Shown: one piece after another, positions 1 through 8,200 of the stretch
Numbering within the stretch: position 1 is the first letter of the stretch
How the letters are laid out: the number at the start of each line of letters is the position of its first letter
Origin: a bacterium
Lineage (GTDB): Bacteria; Myxococcota_A; Bradymonadia; UBA7976; UBA1532
Direction of reading: 5' to 3'
Length of the DNA stretch: 64,000 nt
Assembly (NCBI GenBank): GCA_030426085.1
Contig: JAUHYW010000033.1
Location: 28,642 to 92,641 of the forward strand
The notes under the pieces: generated by a model
What the model saw: the letters and a program-made list of their open reading frames with translations, nothing else
What the model was told of the DNA's origin: nothing
Databases searched by the model: none
Translations under genes and position numbers: made by a program

Positions 1-2
1 TC

Positions 3-497
3 GACGACCTGACCCTGGCCATCGACCAGATCGACGAGACCTCGCGGCGCCTCTTCGCCGAGACCTTCGAGGCCGTCAACCGCCACTTCACCGCCCTGTT
101 CCCCCGGCTGTTCCGGGGCGGCACCGCCGAGCTGACCCTGACCGATCCCGACGATCTGCTGGGCACCGGCATCGAGATGCACGTGCGGCCGCCGGGCAAG
201 AAGGTGCAGAACGTCACCCTGCTCAGCGGCGGCGAGAAGGCGATGTGCGCCCTGGCGCTGGTGTTCGCGGTGTTCCGCCACAAGCCGAGCCCGTTCTGCC
301 TGCTCGACGAGGTGGACGCGCCGCTCGACGACGCCAACATCGGCCGGTTCAACGAGGTGGTGCGCGAGATGGCCGAGACCAGCCAGGTGGTCTTGATCAC
401 CCACAACAAGCGCACGATGGAGATCGCCGATATGCTGTACGGCATCACGATGGAGGAGTCGGGTGTCAGCAAGCTGGTCGGCGTGCGGATGACCTGA
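3..497 (+). CDS. smc: Chromosome segregation protein SMC, C-terminal end (partial)
   Basis: The reading frame is open from base 3 and ends at the TGA at 495-497, so only about the last 164 residues of a protein of roughly 1,200 are present. The ABC ATPase C-terminal motifs are clear: the signature LLSGGEKA, then Walker [13 protein letters not shown] with its catalytic Glu, then the H-loop [10 protein letters not shown]. This half of the head pairs with the N-terminal Walker A half to bind ATP and close the SMC ring around DNA. It lies 13 nt upstream of ftsY, and smc-ftsY is a conserved bacterial gene pair. RecN and Rad50 also carry such motifs, but the DEVDAPLDD motif and the gene order favour SMC. 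Confidence 0.96.
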   Translation, partial: DDLTLAIDQIDETSRRLFAETFEAVNRHFTALFPRLFRGGTAELTLTDPDDLLGTGIEMHVRPPGKKVQNVTLLSGGEKAMCALALVFAVFRHKPSPFCLLDEVDAPLDDANIGRFNEVVREMAETSQVVLITHNKRTMEIADMLYGITMEESGVSKLVGVRMT

Positions 498-510
498 CGA
501 GGATCGCGAC

Positions 511-2154
511 ATGGGCCCCGAACTCGAAGCGCTGCTGACCGGCCTCATACTCGGCCAGCTCGACGGCGCGACCCCCGCCGCAGACGCCGCCCGGGCCGCC
601 GCCGACGGTGGGCCGCCGGCCGCCGACGCCGCGCAGGCCGTAGATGGCGCCGCGCAAGTGGCGGACGCCGCCGCGCAGGCCGCCGACGCTGCGCAGGCGG
701 TGGACGCCGCCGCGCAGGCCACCGACGCGGGCGTCGACGCGCTCGCCGCCTTCACCGACGCCGCGATCAAGGCGTTCGACGGCACCCGCCCCATCGTGGC
801 CGACGCCCCGGCCCCTCCGTGGGTCGAGTACATCGTCTACGGCGTCATCGGGGTGCTCATCCTCTTCTTCGTCGTGCGGGGGCTGCGGGCCGATCCGAAG
901 GCCGCCGCGCTCGAGACCCCCGACCGGCCCGAGCCCGCGCTGCCCGGCCACGACAAATCCGACGCCGAGATCGAGCGCGAGGCGCGCCACGCGTTCGGCG
1001 TCGCCGAGGCGGTGGTCCCGGCCGACGGCAAGGGCCGCATCCGCATCACCCAGCGCTCGGGCACGCCCGCGCCGGGGGCCATCTCCAAGCCGACCGCGCC
1101 CGAGAAGCCGACCGCGCCCGAAGCGCCCGCCGCCGAGACGCCCCGTACGCCCGAGAAGCCCGCCCGGAAGCCGCAGAAGGCCCCGGCGAAGACCCCCGAG
1201 CCGGCCACGCCCGAGACGCCGTCGGCCCCGAAAGCCGAGGCCGCCGGCAAGACGCTGCGCGAGGGCCTCGCCCGCACCCGGGACGGCTTCGTGGGCCGCC
1301 TCGGCCGCCTCTTCGGCCAGGCGAAGACCATCGACGACGACCTGCTCGGCGACCTCGAAGAGGCGCTCTTCACCGCCGACATCGGGGTGCGCACCAGCCA
1401 GAAGCTCGTCGACATGGTGCACGACAGCCTCGGCAAGAAGGACATGGACCGCCCGGACAAGGTCTGGGCCGCGCTCAAGGATCAGATCCGGGCGCTGCTC
1501 GACGTGGGCGCCCCGCCGCTGGACCTCGACCGGGCGAAGCCCCTGGTCATCATGGTCGTGGGGGTCAACGGGGCCGGCAAGACGACCTCGATCGGCAAGC
1601 TGGCGAAGCGCTACACCGAGGCCGGCAAGAAGGTCCTGCTCGCCGCCGGCGACACCTTCCGGGCGGCGGCGGTGGAGCAGCTCGAGGTGTGGGCCGACCG
1701 GGCCGGGGTGCCGGTGGTCAAGGGCAGCTCGGGTCAGGATCCGTCGAGCGTCATCTTCGAGGCGATCGAGCGCGCCGAGCGCGAGGGCTACGACGTCTGC
1801 ATCGCCGACACCGCCGGCCGCCTTCAGGCCAAGGTCGAGCTGATGGACGAGCTGGCCAAAGTGCACCGGGTCTCGGGCAAGGCGCTCGCCGGCGCCCCCC
1901 ACGAGGTGTGGCTGGTGCTCGACTCGACGAACGGTCAGAATGCGATCAGTCAGGCCAAGGTCTTCACCGAAGCGGTCGCGGTCACCGGGCTGGTGCTCAC
2001 CAAGCTCGACGGGACCGCCAAGGGCGGGGTGATCATCGGCATTTCGGACGAGATGCGGCTGCCGGTGCGCTACATCGGCATCGGCGAGAAGGTCGAAGAT
2101 CTGCGGGCGTTCGACGCCGACGCCTTCGCCGAAGCGCTGCTGGCGGATGCTTGA
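511..2154 (+). CDS. ftsY: Signal recognition particle receptor FtsY with N-terminal membrane anchor
   Basis: This is the SRP receptor GTPase, which docks SRP-ribosome complexes at the inner membrane. The NG domain fills roughly residues 240-547. It shows G1 GVNGAGKTT (about 351), [12 protein letters not shown]3 DTAGRL (about 432) and [10 protein letters not shown] (about 497). The N-terminal part is unusual. Residues 1-100 are an Ala/Asp/Gln repeat built on [13 protein letters not shown], followed by a hydrophobic helix at about 106-126 and a Pro/Lys/Glu-rich linker to about 240. The helix predicts a membrane-spanning FtsY, whereas E. coli FtsY binds by an acidic A domain. The start is ATG 511 after GAGGAT. 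It is probably co-transcribed with smc, and a terminator follows. Confidence 0.96.
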   Translation: MGPELEALLTGLILGQLDGATPAADAARAAADGGPPAADAAQAVDGAAQVADAAAQAADAAQAVDAAAQATDAGVDALAAFTDAAIKAFDGTRPIVADAPAPPWVEYIVYGVIGVLILFFVVRGLRADPKAAALETPDRPEPALPGHDKSDAEIEREARHAFGVAEAVVPADGKGRIRITQRSGTPAPGAISKPTAPEKPTAPEAPAAETPRTPEKPARKPQKAPAKTPEPATPETPSAPKAEAAGKTLREGLARTRDGFVGRLGRLFGQAKTIDDDLLGDLEEALFTADIGVRTSQKLVDMVHDSLGKKDMDRPDKVWAALKDQIRALLDVGAPPLDLDRAKPLVIMVVGVNGAGKTTSIGKLAKRYTEAGKKVLLAAGDTFRAAAVEQLEVWADRAGVPVVKGSSGQDPSSVIFEAIERAEREGYDVCIADTAGRLQAKVELMDELAKVHRVSGKALAGAPHEVWLVLDSTNGQNAISQAKVFTEAVAVTGLVLTKLDGTAKGGVIIGISDEMRLPVRYIGIGEKVEDLRAFDADAFAEALLADA

Positions 2155-2158
2155 CCAC

Positions 2159-2210
2159 CCGGACGCGCCGCGTCGCCTGCGACGGGCCCGTGGCGTCCGG
2201 GGTTTTTGTT
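2159..2210 (+). terminator. Rho-independent terminator after ftsY
   Basis: An 8-bp perfect outer stem, CCGGACGC at 2159-2166 with GCGTCCGG at 2193-2200, encloses a smaller inner hairpin (CGTCGC/GCGACG). It is followed by GGTTTTTGTT. The position, 5 nt after the ftsY stop, fits intrinsic termination of smc-ftsY. Confidence 0.8.
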
Positions 2211-2237
2211 GTAGGGGGCTGGGGGACGTGCTACCAA
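2209..2237 (+). promoter_or_regulatory. Putative sigma-70-type promoter for the outer-membrane protein run
   Basis: TTGTAG (2209-2214) and TACCAA (2232-2237) are 17 nt apart, directly after the ftsY terminator. A start about 7 nt downstream would fall near 2243-2245 and leave a short leader before the GGAGG and ATG at 2270. Confidence 0.4.
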
Positions 2238-2269
2238 CACCGATGAATTCTTCTGCGGGAACGGAGGCC

Positions 2270-3064
2270 ATGCAGCGGCGATCGTGGGCCAGACGGGTCG
2301 TCTTCCTCGCCTGCCTGTTCGGCGTCGCTCCGGCGTTCGCGCAGGATGACGTCGACATGACATTCAGCCCGGAGGACCTCACCGGGGGCGACGAGGGCGG
2401 CGAAGGCGAGGGGGACGACGGCACCCTCAGCTTCGACGTGATCGACACCGAAGAGGTCGCCAAGGAGGCCGAGCGCTCCCGCAAGGAGGAGATCGACCTC
2501 ATCCGGGTGATCCAGCGGCGACCGTTCCTCCGGCGCAATCGAGTCGAGATCGCGCCATTCCTCGGCACCAACGTCAACGATGCGCTGACCAGCGCCTTCG
2601 TGGCCGGGGGCACCCTCAACTACCACCTCACCGAGGTGATGAGCGTCGGGGTCAACGGGGGCTACTCCCTCGGCACCGAGACCGACCTCTTCGACCGGGT
2701 CATCGAAGACTACGAGCTGTTCCCCCAGGTCTCGAAGGTGAAGTGGTACGCCACGCTCAACTTCGAATACGCCTTCATCTACGGCAAGTTCGCGCTGTTC
2801 AACACCTGGATCATCCCGTGGGACACCTACGCCCTGCTCGGGGCCGGGTTCACCCAGACCGAGCTGGACGGTCACCTGACCATCACCGCCGGCATCGGGC
2901 AGCGCTACTTCATGAACCGCTGGTTCACGCTCAACATCGAGCTGCGGGACAACGTGTACAACGAGAACTACCCCGCCGGCAGCGAGATCGTGAACAACCT
3001 GCTGTTCACCGCCGGGGTCAGCTTCTTCATCCCGCCCGACTTCGAATACCGGACGCTGAAGTGA
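2270..3064 (+). CDS. Outer-membrane beta-barrel protein, Myxococcales-type
   Basis: A 264-residue exported protein. A signal peptide ends near APAFA-QDD and is followed by an acidic Gly/Glu/Asp stretch (to about residue 70). The remainder is a beta-rich barrel with alternating aromatic and polar residues, for example VEIAPFLGTNVND, TLNYHLTEVMSVGVNGGY and GQRYFMNRWFTLNIELRD. This pattern fits the outer-membrane beta-barrel families common in myxobacteria. ATG 2270 was chosen because GGAGG lies just ahead, although the spacing is only 2 nt; ATG 2243 is an alternative that would add nine residues. The next gene encodes a shorter relative, and the two reading frames nearly touch. The cargo or partner is unknown. 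Confidence 0.75.
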   Translation: MQRRSWARRVVFLACLFGVAPAFAQDDVDMTFSPEDLTGGDEGGEGEGDDGTLSFDVIDTEEVAKEAERSRKEEIDLIRVIQRRPFLRRNRVEIAPFLGTNVNDALTSAFVAGGTLNYHLTEVMSVGVNGGYSLGTETDLFDRVIEDYELFPQVSKVKWYATLNFEYAFIYGKFALFNTWIIPWDTYALLGAGFTQTELDGHLTITAGIGQRYFMNRWFTLNIELRDNVYNENYPAGSEIVNNLLFTAGVSFFIPPDFEYRTLK

Positions 3065-3072
3065 GGCCGCCC

Positions 3073-3843
3073 GTGGAACGCACGCATCCGCGTCCGACCG
3101 GGCGCACCTTCGTCTCCGGGCGGCTCTTCGTCGTCCTGCTCGGGCTGGCCACGCTGTTCGCCGCGACCCCGACCCTGGCGGCCAACATCGCCGGCCCCCG
3201 GCGCAGCGCGCTCGACCGGCTCGAAGAGGGCGACGCCATCCGCAAGCGGCTGCTGCTGCGCGGCGGGCGCTTCGAGATCGCGCCGGCGGTGGGCTTCACG
3301 CTCAACGACGCCTTCCAGCGCAACATCCTGTTCGGGGTGAACCTGGGCTATCACTTCACCGACGCGTTCGCGATCGGGGTGACCGGCTTCGGGGCGACCG
3401 CGGTGCAGACCGGGCTGGCCGACGAGGTCGAGCAGAAGCGCGCCGCGCGGGCCGAGGGCTTCTCGAGCATCCAGCTCATGGCCTCTGGCGAGCTGGTCTA
3501 CACCCCGCTGATCGGCAAGTTCGCCCTCTTCGGGCGGGCGGTGCTCAACTACGACCTGCACATCCTCGTCGGCGGCGGCTTCGCCAGCCTCACCGGCGAG
3601 GTGGCCGACCTCGAAGACGGCTCGCCGATGGCGGTCGCCGGCGTCGGCTTCCGGCTGTTCATCGCCGACTGGATGGCGGCCAACATCGAGGTCCGGGACT
3701 ACATCTTCTCGGCGTCGCTCAACTCGGTGGCCAACGCCGAAGCCGACGGCGGCAACAACGCCGAGGAAGAGATCAGCAACAACTTCGCGGTGACCATCGG
3801 GTTCGGCTTCTTCTTCCCCCGGGAACCAGAACTCACCGAGTAG
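3073..3843 (+). CDS. Outer-membrane beta-barrel protein, paralogue of the upstream gene
   Basis: A 256-residue protein with an uncleaved-looking charged N-terminus, a hydrophobic signal segment (LFVVLLGLATLFAATPTLA) and a barrel similar to its neighbour. The shared pattern is RFEIAPAVGFTLNDAFQRN, LGYHFTDAFAIGV and NIEVRDYIF near the C-terminus. The most likely start is GTG 3073, 6 nt after TGAGG; a GTG at 3061 overlapping the preceding stop is also possible. The pair suggests a two-component outer-membrane structure arising from tandem duplication. It is probably co-transcribed with the upstream gene and with the HEAT-repeat gene 9 nt downstream. Confidence 0.75.
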   Translation: MERTHPRPTGRTFVSGRLFVVLLGLATLFAATPTLAANIAGPRRSALDRLEEGDAIRKRLLLRGGRFEIAPAVGFTLNDAFQRNILFGVNLGYHFTDAFAIGVTGFGATAVQTGLADEVEQKRAARAEGFSSIQLMASGELVYTPLIGKFALFGRAVLNYDLHILVGGGFASLTGEVADLEDGSPMAVAGVGFRLFIADWMAANIEVRDYIFSASLNSVANAEADGGNNAEEEISNNFAVTIGFGFFFPREPELTE

Positions 3844-3852
3844 CGGCGCCCG

Positions 3853-5295
3853 GTGCACCGCCTCCGCCTCGCCCTCTTCGGTACCGCCGCCCGTCGCTGG
3901 CTCACCCTCGCGGCCAGCGTCGTCGTCTTCTACGGCGCCGGGTTCGCGATCCACCGATACATCGACACCACCGCCGGCTCCCCCGGGGGCAGCTTCGTGC
4001 TGGTCGCCCTGTGGGTCGCCCTGGGCGCGCTCGCCGGCCTGTGCTCGACCATCGCCCTGGGCGACTGGCTCTTCCACCGCGGCTTCAGCCGGGAGTTCCT
4101 CAAAGACGAGATGGCCGAGCTGGACGCCCGGATCTCGGGCACCGCGGTCGAGGACGCCGACGACGACGAGCTGGCCCTGGCCACCGCCGGGCGCGACGCG
4201 GGCATCCGCTTCGGGCTGTACTTCCTGCTGCTGGCCGCGGCCCACGTCCTGATCGCCGACAGCCTCTCGGACGGCTTCTTCGCCCGCTACTCGCACCCCG
4301 GGGTGGCCGTCGTGCACATGCGCAGCGACGACCCCAAGGTGCGCCGGGAGGGCATGAACATGCTCGCCACCCGGCTGGACTTCGCGGTGACCCCCCAGGT
4401 CGAGGAGGTCGTGCTCGAGTCGCTCGGCGACCCCGACGAGGGCGTCGCGGCCCGGGCGGCGTTCGTCGCGGGCGCCCTCGAGATCGACGGCGCGGCGGCG
4501 ACCCTGGCCGACCTCATCCGCGAGCGGGAGGCGCTGGCCTTCACCGGCCTCATCGCCCTGGGCCAGATCGGCGGCGAGCAGGCCCGGGTCGCGGTGCGGG
4601 CCCTGGCCGACGAGCCGACCGCGCGGGCCGAGCCCCAGGCGTTGGCGCTGGCGCTGGGCCTGCTCGAGGTGCCGGCCATCGCCCGCCTCAAGGCGATCCG
4701 CGACGCGGCGGCCGACGACGAGGAGACCCGCCTGGCGGCGGTGTGGGCCCTGGCCCGGCTCGAAGACCCCCGGCTGCTCGATGATCTGGCCGCCTCGCTG
4801 AAGGATCCATCGCTCGCCATCCGCTGCGCGGCGGCGACCGGCCTGCGCGATCTGGTGCTGCTCGAGAGCTACGCCCCGCTGCGCGAGGCGTTCGAGGCGG
4901 CCGATCCGGAGGCGGTCTGCCCCGAGAAGAACGTGCCGGTGCAGGAGGGCGGCCGCACGCTGCGCATGGTGCCCCAGCGCAACTACATGCTGACGCTGCT
5001 GCACGGCCTGGCCTCGACCGACCACCCCGAGCTGTTGATCTGGCTGGTGAAGCGCCAGGACGACACCGAGGACTACAAGACCCGGACGTTCATGAAGAAA
5101 GTCTGGGAGGAGCTGAAGCAGAAGGAGAAGGACGGCCGGCTCAACCACCTCAAGCGCAAGCTGGCGCTGCAATCGGCGCAGCAGAAGGCGCTGCGGCCTG
5201 ACGGGGGCCCGGCCGACGGGGGCGCTGCCGATGGGGGCCCGGCCGACGGGGGCGCTGCCGCTGGCGGCCCGAGCCCGGACGGAGGCGCTCCATGA
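3853..5295 (+). CDS. Membrane-anchored HEAT-repeat protein
   Basis: A 480-residue protein starting at GTG 3853. Two hydrophobic helices near residues 15-35 and 45-70 and a third near 115-140 anchor it in the inner membrane. Residues 155-330 are alpha-helical HEAT-like repeats (Ala/Leu-rich pairs such as RAAFVAGALEIDGAAATLADL and ALAFTGLIALGQIGG), which usually bind proteins. The extreme C-terminus is a low-complexity tail of GGPADGGAADGG type. Its stop overlaps the ATPase start by 4 nt (ATGA), implying translational coupling and perhaps a scaffold role for the ATPase. The exact function is not recognised. Confidence 0.7.
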   Translation: MHRLRLALFGTAARRWLTLAASVVVFYGAGFAIHRYIDTTAGSPGGSFVLVALWVALGALAGLCSTIALGDWLFHRGFSREFLKDEMAELDARISGTAVEDADDDELALATAGRDAGIRFGLYFLLLAAAHVLIADSLSDGFFARYSHPGVAVVHMRSDDPKVRREGMNMLATRLDFAVTPQVEEVVLESLGDPDEGVAARAAFVAGALEIDGAAATLADLIREREALAFTGLIALGQIGGEQARVAVRALADEPTARAEPQALALALGLLEVPAIARLKAIRDAAADDEETRLAAVWALARLEDPRLLDDLAASLKDPSLAIRCAAATGLRDLVLLESYAPLREAFEAADPEAVCPEKNVPVQEGGRTLRMVPQRNYMLTLLHGLASTDHPELLIWLVKRQDDTEDYKTRTFMKKVWEELKQKEKDGRLNHLKRKLALQSAQQKALRPDGGPADGGAADGGPADGGAAAGGPSPDGGAP

Positions 5296-8200
5296 GCCCG
5301 CCGGCCCTGTGGGCCTTCGGGGGCGGCAAGGGCGGCGTCGGCAAGTCCCTGGTGTGCGCGGCGGTGGCCGCCGAGATCGCCCGCCGGGGGCGGCGGGTGG
5401 TTGTGCTCGACGCCGATCTGGGCGCGGCAAACCTGCACACCCTGCTCGGCCTGCTGCACCCGCCCCGCACCCTGGGCGACTTCTTCGTCGACCCCGGGGG
5501 GGATCTCGAGCCGTATTGCGTGCCGACCGAGGTCGACGGCCTGCGCCTGATCAGCGGCGCGGCGGCGATCCTGCGGGCGGCGCACCCCCGACCGGCCGAC
5601 CGGCGGCGGCTGGTGCAGGGCATGCTGGCCCTCGACGCCGACGTCCTGCTCATCGACCTGGGCGCGGGCACCCACTACAACACGCTCGACTTCTTCAACC
5701 TCGCCGGGCACCGGCTGATCGTCACCAGCGCCGAGCCGACCTCGATCCAGAACGCCTACGCCTTCGCCAAGGCCGCGGTCTTCCGCCGGCTGGAGCTGGG
5801 GCTGGCCCGCCACGGATGGGTGCAGGCCGTGCTCGACCGGGCGATCCAGCCCCGGGGCGACGCCCGCATCGACTCGATGGCCCACCTGCTCGCGGTGCTC
5901 GACCAGCGGGATCCGGCGGTGGCCGACGAGGCCCGGGCGCTCATCGCCGAGCTGGAGCCGCGGCTGGTGGTCAACATGGCCGACGACCGCGCCCGGCGGC
6001 GGGTCGCCAGCGCCCTCGGCGTCGTCTGCCGACGCTACCTCGACCTGCGGCCCGACGACGTGGGCGCGCTGCCCGACGACCCCGCCGCCCGGCGCGCCGT
6101 GCGCCGCATGCGCCCGGTGCTGCAAGAGGCGCCCGACGGCCCGCTCGCCGCGGGCGTGCGGGCGCTGGTGCAGGCGATCGAGTCCCGCGAGCCCCACCCC
6201 CGGCCCGATCTGCTGCTGGGGGCGCCCGCGCCCGCGCCCCGCCCGGCCGAGGACCGGGGCCCTCTGGTCAGCCCGCCCAGCGACAGCGGCGACACCGTGC
6301 CTGCGATGGCCCCCTACCCCGGCATCCGGCTCTCCCCCCCGATCAGCGACCGGCCGGGTCCGGTGCGCGAGGTGCGGCGGATCCCCAGCCCGCTGGACGA
6401 CGACCGCAGCTCGCCCTCGAACGACGACAGCGGACCCCAGGCGCTCAAGACGCTGACCTCGATCCCCGGCGAGCCCTCCCCGTTTGGCTTCAACGATGAC
6501 GAGGCATCGGCCCCGCCTCCGCCCATCGCGGGCCCCGAGGCCGACGACGGGCTGGAAGACATCGGCGCGCTCCAGTCGATCGAACCGGAGATGCTCGATC
6601 CACCGCTGCGCCCCATCGGTGACGGCGCCGCGCCGCTCGACGAGCGGCGCGCGGCCCCGCCCGAGCCGCCGCCCGTCGAGCCCGCCCGCGGCCGGCCATC
6701 GCCGACGCCCCCCACCCCGCCTGGCCTGCAGCTCGGCCGGGCGCCGGCGACCGGCGAGGCGTGGGGCGCCATCGTCGGGCCCGAGTCGGAAGACCTGGAG
6801 CCCATCGGCGCCGTCGAGCCGGCCGCGCCCGAGCTGGACATCTCGATCTCGGTCTTCGACGACCTCGACCCCGAGGCGCCGGACGAGCCGGAGCCCGAAC
6901 CGCTGTCCCGGGCGGCCGCGCAGGATACGACGCTGCGCTCCGCGCCGGTCCCGGGCGACCTCTTCGCGATCGCCGACGAGCCGGCCGCGCCCGAGGACGC
7001 CACCGGGCGGGATGTGCTCGATTGGGACGAGCCGGAGCCGCCCGACCCATTCACTGCGGCCACGCGTGACAGCGAGGACCCCCCTCCGAGCGGGCTCGAT
7101 CTGGACGCGTCCCCGGGTGAGGCCGCCGCAGGCCCCGCGCTCTTCGAGCCCATCGATGACATCGGCGAGCCGGTGTTCGAGCAGGGGGGCCGATCGGGTG
7201 AGCGGCCAGCCGTATCCGACGCGTGGGAGGGGCCGGGCGACCTCGACCCCGAGGACGAGGCCGACATCTTCGAGGCGCTGGAGGCCCTCGACGCCGAGCC
7301 CGGGGGGATCGACCGGGACGATCTGGCGGGCCTCGACGCCCTCGACGACTTCGATGACCCACGAGTGGATCGTCCGCGAGATCCGCATGACAATTCCACG
7401 GCCCTTTCGCCCCCGCTCCGCGTTGGTTCTGCTCGACGTGCCCCTGGCACCCCTTCGTCGGCCCGCCTTGATCGGGGTCGAAATGACTCGCGGACTTATG
7501 ACGCGGACTTCGCGTCCGCCCCACTAGCAGAGGCAGCGGGTCCGCCCGACGCCGCGGCTTCGGGCGCCAGCGCTCTGGACGACCTCGACGGCTTGGAGGA
7601 TCTGGACGCCCTCGACGACCTGATGGAGCTGGCGTCCGGCGCCCCGAACCACGCCCTCGATCCGCTGAGCTTCGACGACCCGGGGGACGACGACCTGGAC
7701 GGGCTCGATGGCCTCGATGGGCTCGGTGCCTTCGACGGGCTCGATGACCTCGACGGCTTGGGTGGACTCGACGACCTCGACGAAGAGGGCGCCGCGGCGT
7801 CGAGGGACATCGGAGACCCGAGCGCCGACGGCGACCCGGCCCGGCCAGAGACCATGGCGGGGCTGGAGGCGTTCGACGACCTCGACGATATGGGGCCGTT
7901 GGGCGGGCTCGACGACCTCGATGATGTCGACGACGCGGACGGAATCAGCGCGCGCGGTGGGCTCGAAGGTCTCGCTGGCGACGAGGGCTGGGACGACATC
8001 GGTGACCTCGATCCCGCTGGCGAGGTCGATGGGCCCCATGCCCTCGATGAGATCGCCGATGTCGTGGGCCCGAGCGACCTCGACAGCCTCGATCTCGGCA
8101 GCGTCGACGATCTGGCGGATCTCGACGGCGTGGGGGATGGTCTCGAAGCGCTCGATGACCTGGAGCATCCGGGCGCCCTCGATGACGAGATGGGGGACCT

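Noticed and set aside
466..2619. Long minus-strand open frame opposite ftsY
   Set aside because: Long antisense frames arise by chance in DNA this GC-rich. The translation is Arg/Gly/Leu-rich with no domain, and the plus strand has an unmistakable FtsY.
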